From contig JBMNGF010000008.1 of assembly GCA_050949745.1 (NCBI GenBank), positions 1-49,256 on the forward strand: a stretch of 49,256 bases of DNA, read 5' to 3'. Shown piece after piece: positions 40,704 to 49,256 of this stretch. Position 1 is the stretch's first letter. Each line of letters begins with the position of its first letter. Under the pieces are notes generated by a model. It had not been told where the DNA came from, made no database searches, and saw only the letters and a list, made by a program, of their open reading frames with translations. A program made the translations under genes and the position numbers. The DNA comes from Syntrophaceticus sp050949745. GTDB lineage: Bacteria > Bacillota > DSM-12270 > Thermacetogeniales > Thermacetogeniaceae.

Positions 40704-43262
40704 TTGTTTAGTAAAGGGATGATAAAAAGAAAACCGGAATTATTGGCACCTGCAGGGGATGCTCAGGCTTTAAGGGCTGCAGTGGAAAATGGCGCAGATG
40801 CGGTTTACTTTGGAGGAAAAATGTTTGGAGCTAGAGCCTATGCCGGTAATTTTGATCGCCAAGAGATCAAGGCTGCCCTTGAATATGCTCATACCCGGGA
40901 TGTGAGGGTTTATATTACAGTAAACACCCTGGTGGATAACAGGGAATTCGGAGAGTTAACCGATTACCTGTTTTTTTTGTACAGGGAAGGTGTAGATGCT
41001 TTGATTATCCAGGATATAGGGGTGGCGGGGCTGATCAAAGAACTGCTTCCTGACTTCCCCCTGCATGGTAGCACTCAGATGACTGTGCATAATGCGGCAG
41101 GGTGCAGCTTTCTGGAGAATCTAGGGGTAGAGCGCGCCATTCTCGCTCGAGAGGTAGGCCTTGCGGAATTAATGTCCATTTGCCAGAACTCTCCTTTGGA
41201 TCTGGAGGTTTTTGTGCATGGAGCTATATGCTTCTGTTACTCAGGCCAATGTTTATTAAGCAGTATGATCGGGGGAAGAAGCGGAAACCGGGGGCGCTGT
41301 GCTCAGCCCTGTAGACTGCCCTATCATCTTGTTGATGAAAAAGAGCAGGAAGTGAGGGGTATTCCGGGTAAATATCCATTAAGCCCTAAAGACTTAATGC
41401 TCTTGCGAGAGATACCCGATCTTATTAAAGCCGGTGTCACCTCCCTGAAAATAGAGGGACGGATGAAAAGTGCGGAGTATGTCGCTACTGTTGTGCGAAT
41501 TTACAGAGAGGCCTTAGACAGTGCCTGGGATGACCCGCAAAACTATATGGTCAGTTCCCAGGATGTACAGGATTTAGCCCTGGTCTTTAATCGTGGTTTT
41601 ACAACCGGCTATTTTCATGGTGATCCTGGGCGAGAGTTGATCGGATACACAAAGCCAAACAACCGTGGTTTATTTTTAGGGCGTGTGGAGAAAGTAGTGA
41701 AAAATAGAATATCAATCATGACTCGCCTCCCCCTGAAGGTAGGGGATGAAATCGAGTTCTGGACAGGTGATGGCCACAGCAGTTTAACACTAGAGAAGAT
41801 ATATGTCAGGGGAAGGAGCACTGAACAGGTACCCTCTGGCAGTGAGCTGGAAATATCTGTACCCTTTCATGTCAAGAAGGGAGACCGTGTTTTTAAAACT
41901 CATGACCAGCAGCTAGTTGAACTTGCCAGAGAATCGATCTCAGGCGTATCCAGGCGAAGGGTTCCTCTTAATGTCCGTGTAGTCGCTCATCTAGGAGAGC
42001 CATTACTGCTGGAGGGCAGGGATGAGGATGGTTTTCATGCAATTGCTCAAGGGGAATTTCTCGGTGAAAGGGCACGAAAACATGAGCTTACAGCGGATCT
42101 TCTGGATGAACAAATTGGCCGGTTGGGGAATACCCCCTTTACTCTTCATGATCTGGAGTGTGACATAGAAGCTGGGGTAATCTTTCCGATAAGTGAAATC
42201 AATGCTGTGCGGCGTCAGTTGACTGTAGCATTGGAAAAAGCCCGCCTGTACCCCTTCCAGCGCAGCCTGTCAAATGATCTCGAGGGGAGAGAAAAAGCGT
42301 ACTGGACAAAGTTAAGAGAGGGAGTAAAGAGGTGTAAAGAGAGGCCGAAGGAAAAAAAAGTCATTAAAAGGTCTCAGGTAAGCCTTGCTGTAGCGGTGGG
42401 CGATAATGAAGGTTTAAGGGCAGCTATAGCCGGGGGAGCTGACATCATTTATTTCGGCGGCTATTCAATAAGGGGGCGGACAGCCTGGAATGAAGAGCGT
42501 ATCAGGGCAGGTGTTGATAGCTGTCTGAAACATGGAGTGGAGCCCTATCTGATCATTCCGCCTATCTGGCAGGAGTCTCAGGAAGCTACAGTGATGAAAG
42601 TACTGGAACAGGCTCGGGGCTTTGCTGTAGATGGAGTCCTGGCAGGTGATTTGGGAGGTTGTTACCTTTCTCTGCAGGATGACCTAGATGTTGTTACCGA
42701 TTTTTCTGTGCCTGTATTCAATGATTCAGCGGTTAATACCCTGCTGGAGGTCGGTGTCAGCCGCCTGACAGTATCACCTGAGTTAAACCGCCAACAGCTG
42801 GAAAAGCTCTACTTTAAAAACAAGGGTGTTTTAGAGTTAATCGTTCATGGAGCTCTCCCTTTGATGATCAGTGAGCATTGTGTTCTGGGGGTCGCAGGTG
42901 GAGGAAAGGGGAAGTGTGGTGCAGGTTGCAGCAGGACACACTTTTTGAAAGACCGCCGTGGTTATCTCTTTCCGCTTGTCAGCGATGAGAGCTGCCGGAT
43001 GACGCTCTACAATTCACGTGAACTCTGCCTGATTGAATATCTTGATCAGATAATCGGCACTGGATATGATATTCTTAGACTGGAACTCCGTCCTTATTCT
43101 GCAGATCATGTGCATCGAATTACCGGTATTTACCGCAAAGCATGTGATGCTGTACAGGAGGGGCACTGGGGTTCAGGGATGATGAGAGATATATGGGAGG
43201 AGCTTTCAGAACAGTCTCTGGCTGGTTTAACCAGGGGACACTATCTGAGGGGTGTCTTGTAG
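40704..43262 (+). CDS. Peptidase U32 family protein (two-domain, RlhA-like)
   Basis: An 852-residue protein with an N-terminal U32 TIM-barrel (KPELLAPAGDAQALRAA near residue 10), the U32 signature EVFVHGAICFCYSGQC (about 168-183), a middle region near 320-500, and a second U32-like half from ~555 (AVAVGDNEGLRAAIAGGAD). Long proteins of this kind include RlhA, which hydroxylates a 23S rRNA cytidine; classic collagenase activity is doubtful. TTG 40704 and ATG 40719 are both possible starts. It sits between crcB and mutS2. Confidence 0.88.
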   Translation: MFSKGMIKRKPELLAPAGDAQALRAAVENGADAVYFGGKMFGARAYAGNFDRQEIKAALEYAHTRDVRVYITVNTLVDNREFGELTDYLFFLYREGVDALIIQDIGVAGLIKELLPDFPLHGSTQMTVHNAAGCSFLENLGVERAILAREVGLAELMSICQNSPLDLEVFVHGAICFCYSGQCLLSSMIGGRSGNRGRCAQPCRLPYHLVDEKEQEVRGIPGKYPLSPKDLMLLREIPDLIKAGVTSLKIEGRMKSAEYVATVVRIYREALDSAWDDPQNYMVSSQDVQDLALVFNRGFTTGYFHGDPGRELIGYTKPNNRGLFLGRVEKVVKNRISIMTRLPLKVGDEIEFWTGDGHSSLTLEKIYVRGRSTEQVPSGSELEISVPFHVKKGDRVFKTHDQQLVELARESISGVSRRRVPLNVRVVAHLGEPLLLEGRDEDGFHAIAQGEFLGERARKHELTADLLDEQIGRLGNTPFTLHDLECDIEAGVIFPISEINAVRRQLTVALEKARLYPFQRSLSNDLEGREKAYWTKLREGVKRCKERPKEKKVIKRSQVSLAVAVGDNEGLRAAIAGGADIIYFGGYSIRGRTAWNEERIRAGVDSCLKHGVEPYLIIPPIWQESQEATVMKVLEQARGFAVDGVLAGDLGGCYLSLQDDLDVVTDFSVPVFNDSAVNTLLEVGVSRLTVSPELNRQQLEKLYFKNKGVLELIVHGALPLMISEHCVLGVAGGGKGKCGAGCSRTHFLKDRRGYLFPLVSDESCRMTLYNSRELCLIEYLDQIIGTGYDILRLELRPYSADHVHRITGIYRKACDAVQEGHWGSGMMRDIWEELSEQSLAGLTRGHYLRGVL

Positions 43263-43289
43263 GCTGATGAAGAAGGAGAGGAAGATTAA

Positions 43290-45656
43290 ATGGACAAGTA
43301 TTCCCTGAAAAAGCTGGAATTTCACCGGGTCAAAGAGATGCTCGGGAGGCATTGCGCTACATCATTGGGGGAAGCACATGTACAGGTTTTGGAACCATCT
43401 ACAGAAACCGATCAGATATTAAGATTACAGGAAGAGACCTCAGAGGCGTGTCATGCTTTGAGAATGTATCCGGAGATAACACTGGCTGGTGTCCATGATC
43501 TGACACCTCTGTTAAGGCGTGTTGTAATCGGAGGTATCTTAGAGCCCCTTGAACTGTTGAGCACATACGAATTACTGCAGGCGGCAGAGCGGTTAAAAAA
43601 TATTTTTTCACGTGAAGAGATAGAACTGCCCTTACTTGGTGGGCGTGTCTATAGTCTGCAGGAGTGTCCTATTCTGCAGGAGAAAATCGCTTCCTGTATT
43701 CAAGAGGATGGGGATATTGCTGATCACGCCTCCCCACAACTGGCAAAACTGCGTCAAAGGGTGAGAAGCCTTGAGGTAAAGATTCGAGAACAGGTAGATG
43801 AGATGCTGTCCAAGGATGAATGGAATAAATATCTGCAGGAGCCACTCTTCACCGTCAGAGGGGATCGCTATGTATTGCCTGTTAAACAGGAATATCGCAG
43901 CCACTTTCCCGGGCTGGTGCATGACCAGTCATCAAGCGGAGCAACAGTTTATATGGAACCGATGCCCTTGGTTAAGATGGGCAATGAACTGACTGTTGGA
44001 CGCGCTGCTGTTCATCAGGAAGAGCTGCGAATCATAGAAGAATTGTCAAGGCTTGTTGCAGCCTATCGTGATGAAATTAAGCAGAATCTAGAGTTGCTGG
44101 GAGAAATCGATTTTATTTTAGCCAAGGGACATTTCAGCAGAGAACTGCGGGCAAATCCTCCCCAATTCAGTCAGGATGGCTCTCTGGAAATCAAAGGAGG
44201 GCGTCATCCGCTGTTAAAGGGAGAAGTTATCCCTCTGGAGATCAGAATTGGTCAGGATTTTGATTCTCTGGTGATTACAGGGCCAAATACCGGTGGAAAA
44301 ACGGTTGCCCTGAAGACTGTGGGGCTACTAGTCGTTATGGCTCAGGCAGGACTGCATATACCCGCTGCTGAAGACACCATTATGCCCATATTGAAGAATG
44401 TTTTTGCCGATATCGGGGATGAGCAGAGTATTGAACAGTCACTCAGCACCTTTTCAGGTCATATGACGAATATTGTACGTATTTTGCAGAGTGTTGAAAA
44501 GGGTTCCCTGGTTATTCTTGATGAATTGGGAGCAGGGACTGATCCGCAGCAGGGTGCCGCATTGGGAATGGCAATTCTGGAAAGTCTGTTGCAAAAGGGT
44601 GCAATGAGCATAATTACCTCCCATTACAGCGAACTCAAGGTTTTTGCCCATCAAAGGGAGCGTGTGGAAAATGCCTCTGTGGAGTTTGATAGCAAAACAC
44701 TAAAACCCACATACAGGTTATCCATAGGTGTCCCTGGGGAGAGCAATGCTTTCGAAATTGCTGAGCGCCTTGGACTTCCCGGCGATGTGATCGAACAGGC
44801 CCGTGGATTTTTAAACCCTGAACAGCGGCAGCTATCAGATCTCATTCGCCATCTCAAGGATGACCAATATGCAGCATCCTCTGCCCGTGAAGAGGCAGAG
44901 AAGCTGCGCTATGAAATGGAAGAACTCAAGAGAAAAGTAGAGAAGAAAGAACAGAAAATTAGGGATAAACAGAATGATATCTATAAGAAGGCCCACGAGG
45001 AGGCCAGAGAACTGGTGCGGACTGCCAGGAGAGAAGCGGAGCATTTGATTCGCACCCTGCGGAAGGAGATACGGCAAGATAATACAGCTGCCAGTTTGGA
45101 AAAGGCTCAACAGATCAGACACCAATTAGGTGATTTGGTCGATGAGATCGATAAAGAGCTCTCCTCTCATGAAGCAGTACCAGAAGGCGAAATTCCTGAA
45201 GATGTGGAACCGGGAGAGGCGGTGGTCATTCCACGTTTCAATCAGGAGGGTAATGTCTTGACACATCCTAATGCAGATGGGGATGTTTTAGTTCAGGTAG
45301 GGGTACTAAAGTTAAACCTGCCCCTTAAAGAACTGCGCCGCAGCAAGAAGAAAAAACAGACAGAGGTAAAGGCTGTCGGTTCAAAGGATCAGGCTATTGC
45401 TAGGAATGCGACAATACTTCCTGAGTTCGACTTCCGTGGATTCAGGGTTGATGAAGGCTTGAGAAAAGTTGATAAGTATTTGGATACAGCTTACCTGGCC
45501 GGAATTAACAAAGTTTCATTGATCCATGGCAAAGGGACAGGTGCCCTGCGGGCTGCAGTACGTGAGTACCTTGCCAAACACCCATTTGTGGCGTCTTACC
45601 GCAGTGGGGGTTATAATGAAGGGGGAACTGGAGTTACTATTGTAGAATTTAAATAA
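43290..45656 (+). CDS. mutS2: MutS2 ATPase/endonuclease
   Basis: A 788-residue MutS2. It lacks the mismatch-recognition domains of MutS, has the lever/clamp region, the ABC ATPase with Walker A GPNTGGKT near residue 331 and Walker B VILDELGAGTD near 409, a long coiled coil (about 520-620) and a C-terminal Smr domain (about 708-788; FDFRGFRVDEGL, HGKGTGALR, and GGTGVT). MutS2 acts in ribosome rescue and in suppressing recombination in various bacteria; which applies here is unknown. AAGGAGAGG precedes the ATG. Confidence 0.96.
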   Translation: MDKYSLKKLEFHRVKEMLGRHCATSLGEAHVQVLEPSTETDQILRLQEETSEACHALRMYPEITLAGVHDLTPLLRRVVIGGILEPLELLSTYELLQAAERLKNIFSREEIELPLLGGRVYSLQECPILQEKIASCIQEDGDIADHASPQLAKLRQRVRSLEVKIREQVDEMLSKDEWNKYLQEPLFTVRGDRYVLPVKQEYRSHFPGLVHDQSSSGATVYMEPMPLVKMGNELTVGRAAVHQEELRIIEELSRLVAAYRDEIKQNLELLGEIDFILAKGHFSRELRANPPQFSQDGSLEIKGGRHPLLKGEVIPLEIRIGQDFDSLVITGPNTGGKTVALKTVGLLVVMAQAGLHIPAAEDTIMPILKNVFADIGDEQSIEQSLSTFSGHMTNIVRILQSVEKGSLVILDELGAGTDPQQGAALGMAILESLLQKGAMSIITSHYSELKVFAHQRERVENASVEFDSKTLKPTYRLSIGVPGESNAFEIAERLGLPGDVIEQARGFLNPEQRQLSDLIRHLKDDQYAASSAREEAEKLRYEMEELKRKVEKKEQKIRDKQNDIYKKAHEEARELVRTARREAEHLIRTLRKEIRQDNTAASLEKAQQIRHQLGDLVDEIDKELSSHEAVPEGEIPEDVEPGEAVVIPRFNQEGNVLTHPNADGDVLVQVGVLKLNLPLKELRRSKKKKQTEVKAVGSKDQAIARNATILPEFDFRGFRVDEGLRKVDKYLDTAYLAGINKVSLIHGKGTGALRAAVREYLAKHPFVASYRSGGYNEGGTGVTIVEFK

Positions 45657-45680
45657 TAATTAGCGAATAAGAAAAAATAT

Positions 45681-45717
45681 AGTCAGCAACCTGTTTGATA
45701 AAGGCTGCTGACTTTTT
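45681..45717 (+). terminator. Rho-independent terminator after mutS2
   Basis: AGTCAGCA (45681-45688) pairs with TGCTGACT (45706-45713), followed by TTTTT. It separates mutS2 from the convergent PBP gene. Confidence 0.88.
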
Positions 45718-45753
45718 GGATTTACTGAAGGTCCATTAGTGTTGATTGGATTC

Positions 45754-48156
45754 TTATTCAGAGCCCTGCCCATTGTCAGGGTTGTTGATCAGAGATTTCT
45801 TTGTTACTTGGTGTTCCTTCAGTGGGCAGTGCATTTTTGGTGCCTCTTCAGGTAAAAATTTACGCTCCTCGATAAATTCATGTGGGCAACCACCTGTTTC
45901 TAATAGGCCGCTTTCATTTGCCAGGTATAGGACACCATTATGACGTGGGTCTGTACATACCCTGACAGTGACTTTCTTTTGGTCTTCTGGCCCATGCTTT
46001 TCGCAAACCTTTTCAGGCAACTGTTCACCTGATTTTGCTCCTTTAAGGAAAACAGCCTTGATTTTATGAGGGCAATATTCGTTGGCCAACATCTTGGTTT
46101 CCTCACAGATCTCTACCTGTACGTGAAGATCACAGGTTTCATTGGGCAGTGAACCCTGAACAAATACTTCGTTGATAAGGTCCTCTTTAGGGCAAAAAGC
46201 GTTGGGCAGTTTTCCTGATTTGGTACATATAGCTTTATTCACAATACCGGATGGCCTTGTAAACTGCTGTACAGGAAGGCCTTCTGAGGCTTTTTGCATG
46301 ACAGCTCTCCAGATCAAAGCAGGGTGATAACCACCTGCAGCTTGCCCATCTTTGATGTTCTCTTCTTGGTCAAATCCCATCCAAACTGCTCCTGTAAATT
46401 CAGGGGTATAACCCATAAACCAGATGTCTTTTGTCTCCTCGGTTGTTCCCGTTTTACCGGCAACCGGCCGATTCATCCTGGCTCTTGTCCCTGTACCGCT
46501 CTTAACAACAGTCTGCAGCAGGTCGGTCATGATATAGGCTGTTTGTTCTGACATGGCTACTCGCTTCTGGGGATTAGCCTCATACAAAACCTTCCCATCA
46601 CTGTCGATTATCCTGAGTATGGAGTGGGGTTCGATATACACACCCTGGTTGGCAATAGCTCCATAGGCGCCAGCCATTTCCAAAGGGGAAATACCATAAG
46701 TGATACCACCCAAAGCTAGGGATAGATTACTGTCACGGGAATCGTCGAAACTGGTAATCCCTAGCTTTTTACCAAATTCTAATCCGTAGTCTGCACCCAT
46801 ATTGTGTAGCAGTCGTACAGCATAAGTGTTCTTTGACCACTGGACTGCTGTGCGCATAGTGATCCAACCGGCATATTTATGGTCATAGTTGTTAAAGGTG
46901 TTATTACCTATTGTAACAGGCGAATCTAATAAAGATAGTGCAGTGGTGTACCCCTTTTCCAGAGCTGGGGCGTAAACAACCAGCGGTTTGATGGCACTAC
47001 CCGGTTGGCGTACAGCCTGTGTTGCTCTGTTAAAAGAACGCTGCTGTGTGTGTTCCCGTCCGCCTACAAGTGCTTGAATCTCTCCTGTTTTATTCTCCAA
47101 AAGCACCATAGCACCCTCTACCTGTTTGCCATTCTGATCACTGGGAAAATTGGCGCTGTTGGCGAAGACTTCCTCCATTTTCTGCTGAACTTGCGGGTTC
47201 AAAGTCGTATAAATTCTTAACCCTCCACGGTAAAGAAGTGCTTGGCAATCCTCTTTGGAAAGACCTTGCTCTTGAAGGATCTCTTCAGCTTCGTTAATTA
47301 CATGATCAGTAAAGTGCGGGAAGTTATAAGTGGCTATGGAGCCTTCCCTGAATTGCAGTTCTTCTTGTTTGGCTTGGTCTGCTTCTTCTTGTGTTATTTT
47401 GCCGTAGTTGACCATTGTATTTAAAACAAGTTCCTGACGTTTTTTGGCTACTTCTTCACTTTGTTTTGGATTATAATTGTTAGGACTGCGTACAATTCCG
47501 GCTAAAAGGGCACTTTCAGCAAGGGTGAGATCCTTAGCATTTTTGCCGAAATAGTATTGAGATGCGGTTTGGATTCCATATGCTCCATTCCCAAAATAGA
47601 TTCGATTTAGATAAAACTCAAGGATTTCAGTCTTAGAATAATGATGTTCTACCTGGAGGGCAAGAACAGCCTCTTGGATCTTGCGTTTAAAGGTTTTTTC
47701 TGGTGTAAGGAACGAGTTTTTGACAAGCTGTTGGGTAATGGTGCTGCCTCCTTCCGCACCGAGACCGCCTTTGATATTGGCAACCATGGCTCTGCCAATT
47801 GCCTCTATGTCTACTCCATAGTGACTGAAGAAACGGTTGTCCTCTATCGATACGATGGCATCAGGTATATACTGGGGCAGGTCATTTAGAGAAATAGCGG
47901 TTCTGTTTTCCTCCGCATATAATCTGGATGCGGGTTGGCCTTCTTGGTCATAGATAATAGTAGTCTCACTTCCCTCAAGTTTTTGAGGGTCCCACTCAGG
48001 CATAGAATAGACTGCACCTGCTACATAGCCACATCCAACAAATAAAAGAACTATTCCTATTAGAAGAACAGCAAGAAGAGATACACGTGAAAAGCTAAGC
48101 TTCTTTTTATTCTTTTTTTTAGCAGTCCGCCTGGTCGATGCATTTTTGTCCGGCAT
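45754..48156 (-). CDS. Class A penicillin-binding protein 1A family, cysteine-rich tail
   Basis: A bifunctional peptidoglycan glycosyltransferase and transpeptidase of 800 residues. It has a basic cytoplasmic N-terminus, one transmembrane helix (about 25-47), the GT51 domain with EDNRFFSHYGVD (E105) and GGSTITQQLVKN (136-147), and the transpeptidase with SxxK (S387-K390), SKN (441-443) and KTG (568-570). The last ~150 residues hold nine cysteines in repeated C...L...CP units, a tail known in shorter form from Clostridia. It follows the BusR-like regulator by 22 bases and is likely co-transcribed. Confidence 0.95.
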   Translation of the reverse strand: MPDKNASTRRTAKKKNKKKLSFSRVSLLAVLLIGIVLLFVGCGYVAGAVYSMPEWDPQKLEGSETTIIYDQEGQPASRLYAEENRTAISLNDLPQYIPDAIVSIEDNRFFSHYGVDIEAIGRAMVANIKGGLGAEGGSTITQQLVKNSFLTPEKTFKRKIQEAVLALQVEHHYSKTEILEFYLNRIYFGNGAYGIQTASQYYFGKNAKDLTLAESALLAGIVRSPNNYNPKQSEEVAKKRQELVLNTMVNYGKITQEEADQAKQEELQFREGSIATYNFPHFTDHVINEAEEILQEQGLSKEDCQALLYRGGLRIYTTLNPQVQQKMEEVFANSANFPSDQNGKQVEGAMVLLENKTGEIQALVGGREHTQQRSFNRATQAVRQPGSAIKPLVVYAPALEKGYTTALSLLDSPVTIGNNTFNNYDHKYAGWITMRTAVQWSKNTYAVRLLHNMGADYGLEFGKKLGITSFDDSRDSNLSLALGGITYGISPLEMAGAYGAIANQGVYIEPHSILRIIDSDGKVLYEANPQKRVAMSEQTAYIMTDLLQTVVKSGTGTRARMNRPVAGKTGTTEETKDIWFMGYTPEFTGAVWMGFDQEENIKDGQAAGGYHPALIWRAVMQKASEGLPVQQFTRPSGIVNKAICTKSGKLPNAFCPKEDLINEVFVQGSLPNETCDLHVQVEICEETKMLANEYCPHKIKAVFLKGAKSGEQLPEKVCEKHGPEDQKKVTVRVCTDPRHNGVLYLANESGLLETGGCPHEFIEERKFLPEEAPKMHCPLKEHQVTKKSLINNPDNGQGSE

Positions 48157-48178
48157 AATTGATCACCTACCTAATGAT

Positions 48179-48865
48179 TTACTCAGGAATTTCAATTTGT
48201 TTGCTAGTAAAGCCTGAAAGAAAAGTAAGGTCTAACTCGCGGAAGTATTCTATAGCTTCCTCCGGTGCTATAACTGTAAGTACATCATCTTTTTCAATAA
48301 TAGTATCTGCATTTGGAGAGACGATTTCGCTGCCATGACGAAGGATGGATAGAATAGTTCCTCCTACACGGGTGCGAAAATCTGCTTCTTTCAGGCTTTT
48401 CCCTATTAAAGGAGATTCAGCCTCAACTCGAAACTCATGGATGCGCTGAAAACGTGTTGCCATCTTGAAGGTATAATCCAAGAGGTCTTCAGTTAGCTGA
48501 GAGATTTTTTGATCGAGTTTACGGCGTTCTTCTAAATATGAGTGCAGTTTTTTTTGAATGTCTTCCAGGATCTGATGTTCGCCATATTCAGCCAGATAGT
48601 TTTCAGCGGCAAATTGAGAACATACAATGACACCTACACCTGGTTGGAGTTTTACAATATTTCTTTCCGCCAAAATTGCCAGTGCACGTCTTATTGTTTC
48701 TGGAGATACACCGTATCTTCCTGCTAAAGAGGACCTTCCTAAAATCTTTTGCCCTACTCTATACTGTCCACGGGCGATGCATGTGGCAATATCTACGGCA
48801 ATTGTAATATACTTTGCTGTTCTCCTACGGGATGATGCTTCTGACACAGAATTCATTCCTTCCAC
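48179..48865 (-). CDS. GntR-type regulator with RCK_C (TrkA-C) domain, BusR-like
   Basis: A 228-residue regulator: a winged-helix GntR domain (about 15-88; SSLAGRYGVSPETIRRALAIL), a coiled coil (about 95-140) and an RCK_C domain (about 148-215; ESPLIGKSLKEADFRTRVGGTILSILR). BusR of Lactococcus and Streptococcus has this architecture and is a c-di-AMP-responsive repressor of an osmolyte transporter; c-di-AMP binding is therefore likely but not proven. GTG 48865 or ATG 48856 could be the start. The downstream PBP gene makes a link to wall or osmotic control plausible; a TATACT-like -10 lies near 48884. Confidence 0.8.
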   Translation of the reverse strand: MEGMNSVSEASSRRRTAKYITIAVDIATCIARGQYRVGQKILGRSSLAGRYGVSPETIRRALAILAERNIVKLQPGVGVIVCSQFAAENYLAEYGEHQILEDIQKKLHSYLEERRKLDQKISQLTEDLLDYTFKMATRFQRIHEFRVEAESPLIGKSLKEADFRTRVGGTILSILRHGSEIVSPNADTIIEKDDVLTVIAPEEAIEYFRELDLTFLSGFTSKQIEIPE

Positions 48866-49171
48866 AATATATTACTGAAAAAAGTATAGCACAATGGGCT
48901 TAGGTCGGAAAGGATGAATTAGTGGTCGTTGGAGTAGTAGTGTACAGTTGACCTCTTTCTTCCTTTATCAGGGCTTAGTAACTTACAAAGAATACTTGTT
49001 GAGGTCTCTCTTCTATTTTTGAAACCCTTTACCTACTTAAATTCTACACTAAACAGGGTAATGGGCTATTTGACTTAAAAGCTTTTTTGCTGTTATGTAG
49101 CAGAAAAGGGAGAATAATGTAACTCCTGTCTGCATCTGAACCGGTTTAACAAAATGTGAGTAGAGTTTTAC
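48866..49171. other. Intergenic stretch without a gene
   Basis: About 300 bases between the divergent regulator and the tRNA promoter. It contains AT-rich sequence and, on the minus strand, a TATACT (about 48884-48889) that may serve the regulator. I see no convincing gene or repeat. Confidence 0.5.
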
Positions 49172-49200
49172 TTGAAAAACGAACAATCATCCAGTATAAT
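49172..49200 (+). promoter_or_regulatory. Sigma-A promoter for the tRNA gene
   Basis: TTGAAA (49172-49177) and TATAAT (49195-49200) with 17-base spacing; the tRNA begins 25 bases downstream. Confidence 0.85.
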
Positions 49201-49225
49201 TGATTTCGTAATAATTAATAGCAAT

Positions 49226-49256
49226 GCCGAAGTGGCGGAACTGGCAGACGCAGCGG
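49226..49256 (+). tRNA. tRNA-Leu, 5' part only (window ends)
   Basis: GCCGAAGTGGCGGAACTGGC followed by AGACGCAGCGG matches the acceptor and D-arm of a bacterial tRNA-Leu (long D-loop, TGGC box). The anticodon lies beyond the end, so the isoacceptor cannot be read. Confidence 0.85.

Noticed and set aside
48940..49020. GACCTC/GAGGTC inverted repeat
   Set aside because: The arms are six bases with a loop of about 45 bases, which is expected by chance.
1..49256. CRISPR arrays, rRNA genes, prophage genes
   Set aside because: No regularly spaced repeats with unique spacers, no rRNA sequence and no phage structural or integrase genes were seen.

Overview
The window reads as chromosomal DNA of an anaerobic, probably spore-forming Gram-positive bacterium of the Clostridia type. 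The signs are pyruvate:ferredoxin oxidoreductase, a two-subunit Fe-S fumarase, a glycyl-radical-enzyme activase, two T-box leaders, an L20-type leader before infC (which starts with ATT), a YtxC-family gene before thrS, a YqzL-type mini-protein, and consensus sigma-A promoters. Species cannot be fixed from the sequence alone.

Layout. (1) 1-5.2 kb: C4/pyruvate metabolism: glycyl-radical activase (frameshifted), fumarase alpha (frameshifted), fumarase beta, malic enzyme, then a 1,061-bp tandem duplication of the malic enzyme 3' half with its double terminator. (2) 5.2-10.9 kb: a sigma-54 promoter with an upstream TGTYTCA cluster, cut off from downstream genes by an IS256-family element, then nifJ, which carries an in-frame 31-residue tandem duplication. 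(3) 11-26.4 kb: a surface-glycan region with two membrane proteins, a small protein, GT2, ATP-grasp, PHP hydrolase, PIG-L deacetylase (broken), DUF354 glycosyltransferase-like protein, two FemAB-type transferases, three NodB-fold deacetylase domains, a polytopic GT-C-like protein and a flippase (frameshifted). It is interspersed with degenerate heptamer arrays and REP-like palindromes. (4) 26.6-36 kb: translation genes: ytxC, T-box/thrS, a convergent beta-lactamase-fold protein, L20 leader/infC/rpmI/rplT, a SpoU methyltransferase, a SAM methyltransferase, yqzL, T-box/pheS/pheT. (5) 38-45.7 kb: zapA, NIF3-family gene, a crcB pair, U32 peptidase, mutS2. (6) 45.7-49.3 kb: on the minus strand a BusR-like regulator followed by a class A PBP; the window ends inside a tRNA-Leu gene.

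How the genes work together. Fumarase and malic enzyme convert fumarate via malate to pyruvate, which NifJ oxidises to acetyl-CoA with reduced ferredoxin. The glycan region looks able to build, trim (N-deacetylation), possibly decorate with amino acids (FemAB, ATP-grasp) and export a polysaccharide. The right half is ordinary housekeeping, controlled by tRNA-sensing and L20-sensing leaders.

Five reading-frame breaks occur, all left of 26.4 kb, and none was seen in the translation and division genes to the right. Four are one-base changes, three of them in homopolymer runs, so sequencing or assembly error must be excluded before calling decay; the fifth is a 5-base loss at a catalytic motif.
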